Shown here piece after piece: positions 9,990-18,215 of a stretch of 64,000 nucleotides of DNA (position 1 is the first letter of the stretch; each line of letters starts with the position of its first letter). The translations under genes were made by a program, and so were the position numbers. Source of the DNA: Anaerocolumna chitinilytica (GTDB lineage Bacteria; Bacillota; Clostridia; Lachnospirales; Lachnospiraceae); assembly GCF_014218355.1 (NCBI RefSeq), contig NZ_AP023368.1, positions 1,554,001 through 1,618,000 on the forward strand, written 5' to 3'. Below the pieces are notes generated by a model. That model was given only the letters and a program-made list of their open reading frames with translations, was not told the origin of the DNA and made no database searches.

Positions 9990-12900
9990 ATGGGAAAAAA
10001 ATTATTATTGTTAATGCTGTTGGTAGCAATGGTGACTACCTCACTACCATTACAGACCGCACATGCAGAAGTGGAAAGTCAGTATCGAAACCCTCTTATG
10101 AGAGGTGCAGATCCAACAATCACAAGAGATGCTGATGGTTTTTATTATTGCGGCTTTGCTACAGATAATAATATTTATTTGAAGAGAGCAGAGACAGTCC
10201 TTGGAATATCCACTGCAAAGAGCAGACTTGTATGGAAGAAGCCTGAGAACTTTGGGTATGTATGGGGACCATACATCTATCGTTTGGCTGGCAAGTGGTA
10301 TATCTATTTTGCATCCGGTCCGGAGACAGACTTCGGCTATGGACATCCAAGTACCTATGTACTGGAAAATGACTCACCTGATCCATTTGAAGGCAACTGG
10401 GTATTAAAGGGCAGCTGGTCCAATAAGGATGAAAATGGGCAAGCTACCGAGAAAGCCGGACTTATGAATGCAGAAGGCTATGGACTTCCCTGTGGTGTTA
10501 TTACCATGGGAGGAGAGACCTATTATACCTATACCAAGTATTTTTACTATGAAGATAAGTATTTGGGTACAGTCAGCGGATCGGCCATTGAATATACCAG
10601 AACCAAGTTTGATGAGTGTCCAACCATCGTAAAAATGCTGAATCCATGGACATTAGATAATGGTACCGTAGCAGATTCAACAGGAGAACTGTCAAAAGGA
10701 ACAGAGTGTACACTGGCTAGACCAACTTATGACTGGGAAAAGTATGGAGACAATATTAATGAAGGCGCTGCGGTAGTAGAAAAAGATGGCAAGGTGTACT
10801 TTGCATACTCTGCAAGCAGCTTTATGAATGATAACTATGGTGTAGCTGTATCCTACGCAGACTTAAATTCTGATTTATTAAATCCGGATTCCTGGCAGAA
10901 GCTTCCTGTACCACTGATGCAGAAGTCGCCGGAGAACAGTGCGTATGGACCGGGATCACCTCTTTTTGTAAAGTCCGAAGATGGAACTGAGGATTGGCTG
11001 ATTCATCATGCAGGCCCGGTAGGTGGACAGACAGGATCCAATCGTTGGGTAAGAGCTACTCCGGTTAGCTGGACCGATAATGATTTTGTTAATGTAGGTG
11101 TACCTTCTAATCCGGGAACTGTTTTCGACAGACCGTCCGGTGAAGAAAAGAGTGAAGTGCTGGAAGCAGAAGATGCTACCTGCGTAGGTGTAGAGAAGAG
11201 AATCATTAGTGACAGTGCCAGAAGCTCAGGCTCCGGTAATGTTAAGTTTAATGAAGCCGGTGGATATGTAGAGTTTGACGTAGAAGCCGAAAGCGCTGGT
11301 ATGTACTCTCTGGATTTCCGCTATAACAATGTCGGCTCAGCTACTAACATGCAGTTGACAGTAAATGACAGTCCGGAAAGAACACTGAGCTTTGAGTCCA
11401 ATGGGGACAATACAGTAGATCTGGACATTTTTAAAACATATAATATAACACTTCAGAAAGGAAACAATAAAATTCGCTTGACAGCTCCAGTTTCCAGCGA
11501 ACTTATTCTGGATACTCTTACTATTAAGAAAACTACACTTTATGAGGCAGAAGATGCAACTTTGTCCGGTGGTACTAAGGTTAGTACAGAGCATGCAGGA
11601 TATAATGGAACTGGTTACGTAGATAATCTATATACGAAGGGAACTGGTGTTGCATTTAAAGTAACGGCTCCTAATACAGGGAACTATTCCGTTGACCTTC
11701 GTTATTGCAACGGATTTTACGGTGAAAAGATCAATAAATCTCTTTCTATCTATGTAAATGGAGTAAGAGTAAAGACTGCTGACTGTTTCTATGGAACCAG
11801 TTGGTCAGATTGGCAGGATCGTTACGATAACTTAAACCTAAAGCAGGGTGTAAATACGATTGAATATAAATATGACGATACATCTTTGGGCAATGTTAAT
11901 ATTGACTATATTACAGTAACGGAAGCAGTTACTAATACCTATGAAGCAGAACAGGCAAATTTGACCGGTGGTGCAAGTTTAGCAACAGACCATACCGGAT
12001 TTACCGGTACTGGTTTTGTAGGCGGTCTGTGGCAGGATGGAGCAGTAGAATTTAATGTAGATGTGGAAACAGCTGCTACTTATGATGTATCAATGAAGTA
12101 TGCACTAGGGTTTGCCGGCGAAACAAGAAATATGAACCTGTATATCAATGGTGAATCAAAAGGACCGGTTACCTTTACAGGCACTGACAGTTGGGCTAAG
12201 TGGAGTGAAAAGGTAGTTGCTATGGATCTGAAAGAAGGCATTAATACCATAAAATTGGCTAGAGTTGGAGCAGGTCAAGGAGATATTAACCTGGACAACA
12301 TTCATCTACAGAGGAGAATTCCGTGGTCCTATCAGGCAGAGAATGCTACTATTATAGAAAAAAAAGCAGTAGCAGTTCCCAGCACCTACGAGGCTGAACA
12401 GGCAACCCTGACCGGTAGTGCAATTGTTGCAACAGACCATACCGGATATACGGGTACTGGTTTTGTAGGTGGTCTGTGGCAGGATGGAGCAGTAGAATTT
12501 AATGTAGACGCGGAAACTGCTGGTACCTATGATGTAGCTCTGAAGTACGCGCTTGGGTTTATCGGCGAAACAAGAAGTATGAATCTGTACATCAATGGTG
12601 CGTTCAAAGAAAAAATTACCTTTACAGACACTGGCTCTTGGGATAGCTGGGGTAAGAAGGTTGTTGCTATGGATCTGAGCGAAGGCAACAATACCATCAA
12701 ACTGGCCAGAGAAGGAGTTGGTCAGGGAGATATTAACCTGGACAACATCCATCTACAAGTTACCACATATGAAGCAGAAAAGGCAAAACTGTCCGGTGGT
12801 GCAAGTGTTGCAATAGACCATACCGGATATACGGGTACTGGTTTTGTAGCTGGTCTGTGGCAGGATGGAGCAATAGAATTTAGTGTAGACGTATTAAAAA

Positions 12901-15308
12901 CTGATACCTATGATGTAGCTATGAAGTACGCGCTTGGGTTTATCGGCGAAACAAGAAATATGAATCTGTACGTCAATGGTGTGTTCAAAGAAGCACTTAC
13001 CTTTGCAGACACTGGTTCTTGGAATAGCTGGGGTGAGAAGGTTGCTGCTATGGATCTGAACGAAGGCAATAATATCATCAAACTGGTTAGAGAAGGAGCC
13101 GGTCAGGGAGATATTAACCTGGACAACATCCATCTACAAAGAAGGGAATTGAACGAAGGCAATAATACCATCGTACTGGGCACAGAAGGCGGTCAGGGAG
13201 TTATTAGTCTGGACAACACCGATCCACAAGTTACCACATATGAAGCTTATGAAGCTTATCAGGCAAATAATGCTTCCATTAAAGTAGGTAAACATGATGA
13301 TCAGCTTTGGTATGAAGGAACCGGATATGTAGGTGATTTTGAAAATGTTAGTGAGGGAATCGAATTTACGGTTAATGTACCATACACAGGTACGCATACA
13401 GCCACTGTAAGATATTCAGGTGTTCAAGAAAATAACATGACCATGAGCTTGTATGTAAATGGAAACAAAATCAATCAGATTGCATTCCCTCTAACCAAAG
13501 ACTTGGATGAATGGGCAGAAACAACTTTTGATGTACATTTGAATGCAGGAGACAATACTATTAAAATTGTGCGTGACGCTGATGACTCCGGTTTTTTAAA
13601 TATTGACAGCCTGACAATTGACAAGTATAGCAGTGCCAAGACCTCTCTTAAGGATCCTGGTCTGGTATCTGGTACTGTATATGTAATGAAGTCAAAGACA
13701 AGTGGTAAGGCAGCGGATGTGGCAGGTTATTCCAGAGATCCCGGTGCGCTTGTAAATGAGTGGAGTTATTTAGGCAATATCAATCAGATGTGGGAGCTGT
13801 TAGATCAGGGAAATGGATACTGGAAGCTTATGAGTTCCTATAGTGGACATATGCTGGATGTAGCAGATACTACGAATTACTTTACCTGCCAGCAGACAAA
13901 TGATCCAAATTCTCTTACCCAGCAATGGAAGATTGAAAAGGTAGGAGATTTCTATAGGCTTAGCAATAGACAGTATGATATGGTTCTGGAAGTAGTGGAT
14001 GGTTTGACCAACAATGGTACGATGATTCGTCTTGCAGCATACGAAGAAGGGGCAGCTCGTCAGCTTTGGAACATTGCAAATGGCTTTGATGCTACCGGTA
14101 TCAAGCCAGTAGTGGTAACACCTGGTGGGGAAACACCGGGAGGAAGTACACCAGGAGGAAGTACACCGGGAGGAAGCACACCAGGGGGAAGTACACCAGG
14201 AGGAAGTACACCGGGAGGAAGTACACCAGGCGGAAGCACGCCAGGGGGAAGCACACCAGGGGGAAGCACACCAGGGGGAAGTACACCAGGGGGAAGCACA
14301 CCAGGGGGAAGTACACCAAGCGAAAGTACGCAGAACGAAAACATAAGCGGAAGCATTGAGAATATAGTATTAGAGGATGCTGACTTAAAAGACGGTTCCT
14401 ACACTTTACCGACTGACAGTATTGTGAAAAAGATTACTGAATCAAAAGATTCCGTAGTAAACGTAGCAGTAAAGCGTCCGAATAGTAAAGCAGATACAAG
14501 TATAATATTGGAAGCAGAGGTTTTAACTGATGCTGCGAAAGCTGGAAAGACCTTATCTGTTACTGTGAAAGATGAGAGTGATTTGGTAGTTTATACTTGG
14601 AGCTTTGATAAAGATCAACTAAAACAGTCTCAGAATAAGATGAAAGATGTTAACTTAACACTAGATATTAGCGCATTAAATGAGAACGCAGCGCTTAAAA
14701 ATGTAACGGATGGTAGTGGTATTGTAATGAACTTTGCTTATAGCGGGGTACTTCCTGCGCAGGCAAGTGTGAAAGCTTATGTTGGCAACATGGAGGGTGT
14801 AAAAGCGGGAAATAAGATTTATTTCTACCATGTTAATGAGAATACGGGTAAGCTGGAAGAATTACCTTATAGTTCAAAATATACTGTAGATGCAAAAGGT
14901 TACATTACGGTTGATATTCTGCACTGTTCCGATTATGTAGCACTTACCAAAGAAGCGCCTAAGGATATGTATGTCAGCCTTACAAATCAGATTAAGGTAA
15001 CTCCTTTACAGGTAAACTTAACTCTTGGTAAGAAAAAATCCACCAGTGTCAAAATTGAATTACCGTTAACATTACAATTAGTTAATGACCTAAAAGATAA
15101 AACCTCACAGAGTGCTTTAGGCGCAGTAACTGTATCCTATTCCTCCTCCAATAAAAAAGTAGCGACTGTAGATAAGAGGGGTAAAATAACAGCAGTTTGT
15201 GCAGGTAAGACAGTTATTACAACAACCTTGAAACTTTATAATGGTAAGGTTAAAAAAGTTAAAACAGATATTACTGTAAAGGGTAATTCTGTTACTGTAA
15301 CAAAGTAA
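9990..15308 (+). CDS. Giant secreted multimodular protein: GH43-like propeller, repeated CBM6/35-type modules, ricin-B module, PGGST linker, Ig-like C-terminus
   Basis: 1772 residues with an N-terminal signal peptide. Residues about 30-375 form a GH43-like five-bladed propeller: RNPLMRGADPTI supplies the catalytic Asp, and NEGAAV (usually NEGP) probably the acid Glu. Then come beta-sandwich carbohydrate-binding modules starting YEAE, at about 390-515, 516-647, 650-775, 800-924 and 926-1050, a 28-residue partial copy, and a divergent one at 1084-1213. A ricin-B/CBM13-like module spans 1221-1364, a Thr-Pro-Gly-Gly-Ser linker 1377-1446, an unassigned domain to about 1655, and a Big_2 Ig-like domain ends it. 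It probably releases glycan fragments outside the cell for the upstream importer. No sortase motif is visible. The C-terminus seems shortened by a recent stop. Confidence 0.85.
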   Translation: MGKKLLLLMLLVAMVTTSLPLQTAHAEVESQYRNPLMRGADPTITRDADGFYYCGFATDNNIYLKRAETVLGISTAKSRLVWKKPENFGYVWGPYIYRLAGKWYIYFASGPETDFGYGHPSTYVLENDSPDPFEGNWVLKGSWSNKDENGQATEKAGLMNAEGYGLPCGVITMGGETYYTYTKYFYYEDKYLGTVSGSAIEYTRTKFDECPTIVKMLNPWTLDNGTVADSTGELSKGTECTLARPTYDWEKYGDNINEGAAVVEKDGKVYFAYSASSFMNDNYGVAVSYADLNSDLLNPDSWQKLPVPLMQKSPENSAYGPGSPLFVKSEDGTEDWLIHHAGPVGGQTGSNRWVRATPVSWTDNDFVNVGVPSNPGTVFDRPSGEEKSEVLEAEDATCVGVEKRIISDSARSSGSGNVKFNEAGGYVEFDVEAESAGMYSLDFRYNNVGSATNMQLTVNDSPERTLSFESNGDNTVDLDIFKTYNITLQKGNNKIRLTAPVSSELILDTLTIKKTTLYEAEDATLSGGTKVSTEHAGYNGTGYVDNLYTKGTGVAFKVTAPNTGNYSVDLRYCNGFYGEKINKSLSIYVNGVRVKTADCFYGTSWSDWQDRYDNLNLKQGVNTIEYKYDDTSLGNVNIDYITVTEAVTNTYEAEQANLTGGASLATDHTGFTGTGFVGGLWQDGAVEFNVDVETAATYDVSMKYALGFAGETRNMNLYINGESKGPVTFTGTDSWAKWSEKVVAMDLKEGINTIKLARVGAGQGDINLDNIHLQRRIPWSYQAENATIIEKKAVAVPSTYEAEQATLTGSAIVATDHTGYTGTGFVGGLWQDGAVEFNVDAETAGTYDVALKYALGFIGETRSMNLYINGAFKEKITFTDTGSWDSWGKKVVAMDLSEGNNTIKLAREGVGQGDINLDNIHLQVTTYEAEKAKLSGGASVAIDHTGYTGTGFVAGLWQDGAIEFSVDVLKTDTYDVAMKYALGFIGETRNMNLYVNGVFKEALTFADTGSWNSWGEKVAAMDLNEGNNIIKLVREGAGQGDINLDNIHLQRRELNEGNNTIVLGTEGGQGVISLDNTDPQVTTYEAYEAYQANNASIKVGKHDDQLWYEGTGYVGDFENVSEGIEFTVNVPYTGTHTATVRYSGVQENNMTMSLYVNGNKINQIAFPLTKDLDEWAETTFDVHLNAGDNTIKIVRDADDSGFLNIDSLTIDKYSSAKTSLKDPGLVSGTVYVMKSKTSGKAADVAGYSRDPGALVNEWSYLGNINQMWELLDQGNGYWKLMSSYSGHMLDVADTTNYFTCQQTNDPNSLTQQWKIEKVGDFYRLSNRQYDMVLEVVDGLTNNGTMIRLAAYEEGAARQLWNIANGFDATGIKPVVVTPGGETPGGSTPGGSTPGGSTPGGSTPGGSTPGGSTPGGSTPGGSTPGGSTPGGSTPGGSTPGGSTPSESTQNENISGSIENIVLEDADLKDGSYTLPTDSIVKKITESKDSVVNVAVKRPNSKADTSIILEAEVLTDAAKAGKTLSVTVKDESDLVVYTWSFDKDQLKQSQNKMKDVNLTLDISALNENAALKNVTDGSGIVMNFAYSGVLPAQASVKAYVGNMEGVKAGNKIYFYHVNENTGKLEELPYSSKYTVDAKGYITVDILHCSDYVALTKEAPKDMYVSLTNQIKVTPLQVNLTLGKKKSTSVKIELPLTLQLVNDLKDKTSQSALGAVTVSYSSSNKKVATVDKRGKITAVCAGKTVITTTLKLYNGKVKKVKTDITVKGNSVTVTK
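11937..13235 (+). repeat. Tandem near-identical CBM-encoding repeats with a partial copy
   Basis: Three modules (starting about 11937, 12387 and 12765) share long nearly identical DNA, for example GGAGATATTAACCTGGACAA near each 3' end. A short extra copy of only the module end follows (about 13148-13232). A stub of another module start (YQAENATI) lies at about 12330-12386. The pattern indicates recent unequal duplication inside the gene. Confidence 0.75.
14118..14327 (+). repeat. 15-bp minisatellite encoding the TPGGS linker
   Basis: Fourteen in-frame 15-bp units (consensus ACACCAGGAGGAAGT) encode one TPGGE, twelve TPGGS and one TPSES. Units differ mainly at third positions, as in a slippage-prone tract. 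It forms the flexible linker between the ricin-B-like module and the C-terminal domains. Confidence 0.9.
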
Positions 15309-15483
15309 CCCAATTCTAAGAAATTGGGAAGTAAGTTCACATTTAGTGCTAAAGTATCCGAATCTGATCCTATCGTTTGGACTAATACAAAAAATCAGTT
15401 GTTATTGATAAGAAAACAGGTGTTGCGAAAGCTAAGTCAAAGTGAACAGATTATGCTGTTATGATTGTAGGAGATATACAGTA
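15309..15483 (+). pseudogene. Decayed C-terminal Ig-like (Big_2) tail of the giant secreted protein
   Basis: The frame of the 1772-residue protein continues sensibly past its TAA: KKLGSKFTFSAKVSE, then WTNTK. A one-base loss in an A6 run (15389-15394) shifts the frame. Restoring one A gives WTNTKKSVVIDKKTGVAK, a classic Big_2 ending. A second in-frame TGA at 15441-15443 stands where Gly would be expected, and the domain closes with VGDIQ and TAA at 15481-15483. So about 58 more residues were once, or really are, part of the protein. Confidence 0.7.
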
Positions 15484-15574
15484 ATAAAAATTAGATTCAT
15501 TGTAAAATAGTAAAGCGAAACAATTAAATTTAAGGTATTGTTTTCGGGATATTATATTACGATACTAATGACTT

Positions 15575-15612
15575 AACAGGTGGGAGGTGTATGACAGCCT
15601 CCTTCTTGTTTA
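15575..15612 (+). terminator. Possible terminator after the secreted-protein gene
   Basis: GGGAGGTGTATGACAGCCTCC forms a short stem followed by a T-rich stretch. It is weak and lies just before the beta-phosphoglucomutase gene, so readthrough is likely. Confidence 0.35.
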
Positions 15613-15646
15613 TTCAGAAGATTAGATGACAGGAATGGTGACAAAT

Positions 15647-16297
15647 ATGATTAAGGGAATAATTTTCGACTTGGATGGAGTATTGGTCTCAACGGACGAG
15701 CTTCATTATCAGGCATGGAAAAAGCTTGCTATGGATCTGGGCATTATGGGATTTACGAAAGAAGATAATGCAAGACAAAAAGGCGTAAGCAGAATGGACT
15801 CGTTAGAGATAGTATTAGAGAAGGGTAATAAAAGATACTCTGATGAAGAAAAGTTAACTTTTGCAGATCAAAAAAATAATTTTTACATAGAACTTTTACA
15901 GCGATTAACCGATGATGCGGTACTTGCAGGGGTAAAAGAAACCTTAATCATGCTAAGAAAAAAAGGTCTGCTGATAGGAATAGGCTCCGTTAGTAAAAAT
16001 ACACCACTTATTCTGGAAAAAACCGGACTAAAATCATATATTGATCAAATTAGCTGTGGACTAGATATTTCGAAATCAAAACCAGATCCTGAGGTTTTTC
16101 TAGTTGCAGCAAAAAAATTAGGTCTACTGCCGGTACAATGTCTTGTCATAGAAGACTCAAAAGCTGGAATAATAGCAGCAAAAGCAGCAAATATGCGCTC
16201 TCTTGGAGTAGGTCCTGAGTATGAGCAATTGGGTGCAGATTACAAATATAAAAATCTTCAGTGTGAAATAGATTGGGATAGTATCTTAAATTCATGA
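15647..16297 (+). CDS. pgmB: Beta-phosphoglucomutase (HAD superfamily)
   Basis: A 216-residue HAD phosphatase-fold mutase that converts beta-glucose 1-phosphate to glucose 6-phosphate through a bisphosphate intermediate. The start at 15647 puts the nucleophile Asp8 and acid/base Asp10 in FDLDGVL at the positions known for lactococcal beta-PGM; upstream ATGs at 15626 and 15635 only add a short polar lead. Motif II Ser is in GSVSKNT, motif III Lys in SKSKPDPE, and the metal-binding acidic pair in VIEDSKAG. It matches the product of the GH65 phosphorylase exactly, so the two enzymes form one pathway even though the giant secreted gene lies between them. Confidence 0.9.
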   Translation: MIKGIIFDLDGVLVSTDELHYQAWKKLAMDLGIMGFTKEDNARQKGVSRMDSLEIVLEKGNKRYSDEEKLTFADQKNNFYIELLQRLTDDAVLAGVKETLIMLRKKGLLIGIGSVSKNTPLILEKTGLKSYIDQISCGLDISKSKPDPEVFLVAAKKLGLLPVQCLVIEDSKAGIIAAKAANMRSLGVGPEYEQLGADYKYKNLQCEIDWDSILNS

Positions 16298-16299
16298 TT

Positions 16300-16430
16300 A
16301 TTTATTTTTGTTGGGTAACTGATAAGCCAGATTACGGCGATTTGAAAAAAGTAATATTTAAGAACAGTGAAAGAATGTTGAAATTAAGAACGCAGCTCCT
16401 GCAGGTATCGAAGTTGAGTTTGCTGAATAA
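16300..16430 (+). pseudogene. Remnant of an unidentified gene (3' end)
   Basis: An open stretch reads WVTDKPDYGDLKKVIFKNSE. After a frame shift near 16370 it continues NVEIKNAAPAGIEVEFAE and a stop at 16430. Both pieces look like protein rather than noise, and both precede a clear terminator. I do not recognise the family. Confidence 0.35.
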
Positions 16431-16476
16431 TAAAGATTTAATTGTAATATAGACAGTGCAATGAAATTATTATCTG

Positions 16477-16507
16477 GCTCTCATGAAAAACCATGGGAGC
16501 TTTTTTT
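16477..16507 (+). terminator. Rho-independent terminator
   Basis: Stem GCTCTCATG (16477-16485) pairs with CATGGGAGC (16492-16500) around a short A-rich loop, followed by seven T. It probably ends the carbohydrate operon that includes pgmB and the remnant above. Confidence 0.8.
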
Positions 16508-16726
16508 ATGGAAAAGGAATCTCTCGGGCTTTATGTTTTTGAAATACAATCAATGGAGTGGTTGGTTATTAATTATTTCTTTTAACAAAGCCTCTAAAAC
16601 CACTAAGGAAAGTGGTATAATATGTAAGAGCAACTATAACTTAGCAATTCTATATCTATTATGAGATTAAGAATTAAAAAGGTGACAAATAGATATAAAG
16701 GAAAGAAACAATAAAGGAGGAGAGAG

Positions 16727-16807
16727 ATGGAGATAACAAAGGCATGGGATTGGAGCAAAAATACCGATGACCAATGGCTTATTCCATGTATGGAAAGTGC
16801 ATATTAG
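16727..16807 (+). pseudogene. N-terminal stub of a methyltransferase-like gene
   Basis: A strong AAAGGAGG site precedes an ATG and 26 codons beginning MEITKAWDWSKN and ending PCMESAY before TAG. From memory, this resembles the first residues of class I SAM-dependent methyltransferases whose glycine-rich motif follows shortly afterwards. That motif is absent here, so the rest of the gene seems to have been deleted. Confidence 0.4.
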
Positions 16808-16850
16808 TTAGTCAACATAGATATAGTATCAATCATAAAGGATAAAAATT

Positions 16851-17327
16851 ATGGAGAAAAATCATTTTGTAGCAGTTGGAGGATTTGTAACAAATGAGAA
16901 AGAGGAAGTATTACTTATAAAAAGCCCCTTGCGTGGTTGGGAATTTCCAGGTGGGATGGTAGAACCGGGGGAAAGTCTGACAGAGGCTCTGATCCGTGAG
17001 GTGAAAGAAGAAAGCGGTATCAATGTTTCAATAACAGGAATAATTGGTTTATATAAAAATATGGAAGCTGATATTGTTAATATTGATTTTTGCTGTAAAT
17101 ATGAATCCGGTGAGCTTTTAACCAGTGATGAAAGTATAGAAACTGGGTGGTTTTGTATAGAAGATGCCAAACGTATGATAACATACCCTTTGTATGCAGC
17201 TCGAATTTCAAATATGATTTCTAATGCTGAAAAGGTCTATTGCAGTGCCTTTTTGAAGAGTTCATTTGCATTTACAGAGATAATGGAATTACCCGTTGGT
17301 ACTGGAATAGGGAAAGATGAAAATTGA
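16851..17327 (+). CDS. Nudix hydrolase
   Basis: A 158-residue Nudix protein with a complete Nudix box, G-x5-E-x7-REVKEESGI (Gly35, Glu41, Arg49-Ile57). The box binds magnesium and hydrolyses nucleoside diphosphates linked to another group. The GWEFPGG segment just before it resembles MutT/ADP-ribose-type enzymes, but the substrate cannot be assigned. An AAAGGA site precedes the ATG. The next gene, a methyltransferase, begins about 30 bp after the stop, so the two are probably co-transcribed. A tail of about 30 residues beyond the fold shows no recognisable motif. Confidence 0.88.
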   Translation: MEKNHFVAVGGFVTNEKEEVLLIKSPLRGWEFPGGMVEPGESLTEALIREVKEESGINVSITGIIGLYKNMEADIVNIDFCCKYESGELLTSDESIETGWFCIEDAKRMITYPLYAARISNMISNAEKVYCSAFLKSSFAFTEIMELPVGTGIGKDEN

Positions 17328-17356
17328 ATGCTAAGGGTGCACAGATGGGAGTCATT

Positions 17357-18106
17357 ATGAATGAGAATATATTGATACAGAACAAACAAAGCTGGGATAC
17401 GATGGCCGACAGTTGGAGTGGGTCAACAGCTTTACCTGAATATGGATGTCTTATCCCGACAGAAGAAGAACTGGGTCTATTTCCTGACCTTAGTGAGAAA
17501 AAGGTACTTGATATCGGCTGCGGCAGTGGACATTCCCTGAAATGGTGCGGCGACAAGGGAGCATCCGAGCTCTGGGGACTGGATTTGTCATCAAAACAGA
17601 TTGATATTGCACGGCAGTTTTTATGTGATAATAACTATGAAGCAAAGCTTTTTAATTCTCCGATGGAGGTAAGTTGCGGACTCCCGGCAGAATACTTCGA
17701 TGTAGTATATTCTATTTATGCTATCGGCTGGACAGTGGATTTGGAGACAACCTTTCATAATGTAGCATCATATCTTAAAAAGGATGGTGTTTTTATCTTT
17801 TCCTGGGATCATCCGCTGATGCACTGCTTGGAGGCTAATGACAATTCTCTGATGTTCAAAGAGAGCTATCTCATGGAAGAAGATTTTTCTTATGCCCAGA
17901 GAGGTAATCCGGTAACTATTAAGAATCGTAAGCTCTCCACCTACATAAACAGTCTTGCCGAGGCGGGATTTCTGGTTGAGCGCCTGGTAGAGGAAACTGA
18001 CCGACAAGTAATGGAAATGTCTGCCCCCTTTCAGGAAGGTTACTATACACCATATAAAGCTAAGAACTTTCCCTTATCCTTTATAATCAAGGCACGCAAG
18101 CTTTAA
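17357..18106 (+). CDS. Class I SAM-dependent methyltransferase
   Basis: A 249-residue protein of the Methyltransf_11/UbiE-like fold. The SAM motif I VLDIGCGSGHS is at residues 50-60, an acidic LDLSSKQ after beta-2 binds the ribose, and a YSIYAIGW segment corresponds to motif post-II. The ATG at 17357 has GGGAG 5 bp upstream; the ATG at 17345 is an alternative. The substrate is unknown. It follows a Nudix gene and precedes a regulator-methyltransferase fusion, a small-molecule modification neighbourhood typical of the accessory genome in this group. Confidence 0.85.
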   Translation: MNENILIQNKQSWDTMADSWSGSTALPEYGCLIPTEEELGLFPDLSEKKVLDIGCGSGHSLKWCGDKGASELWGLDLSSKQIDIARQFLCDNNYEAKLFNSPMEVSCGLPAEYFDVVYSIYAIGWTVDLETTFHNVASYLKKDGVFIFSWDHPLMHCLEANDNSLMFKESYLMEEDFSYAQRGNPVTIKNRKLSTYINSLAEAGFLVERLVEETDRQVMEMSAPFQEGYYTPYKAKNFPLSFIIKARKL

Positions 18107-18215
18107 ATATCCTATTATGCAACTAATAGGTGAGTTGATTCGCAGGTTGCGTTATAGGATTTATCGTATACTTTTGTTAACATATAGATATGAAATGGTT
18201 GACAAGGAGGATATT

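Noticed and set aside
12306..13397. Several minus-strand ORFs of 79-148 codons opposite the CBM modules
   Set aside because: They repeat with the same period as the modules and are complementary-strand shadows.
14060..14356. ORFs on both strands over the PGGST repeat (for example a Val-Leu-Pro-Pro-Gly repeat protein)
   Set aside because: They are by-products of a 15-bp repeat without stops in several frames; the + strand TPGGS frame belongs to the secreted protein.
16461..16664. 67-codon ORF beginning inside a terminator
   Set aside because: Its start lies in the hairpin of a Rho-independent terminator and the translation resembles no protein.
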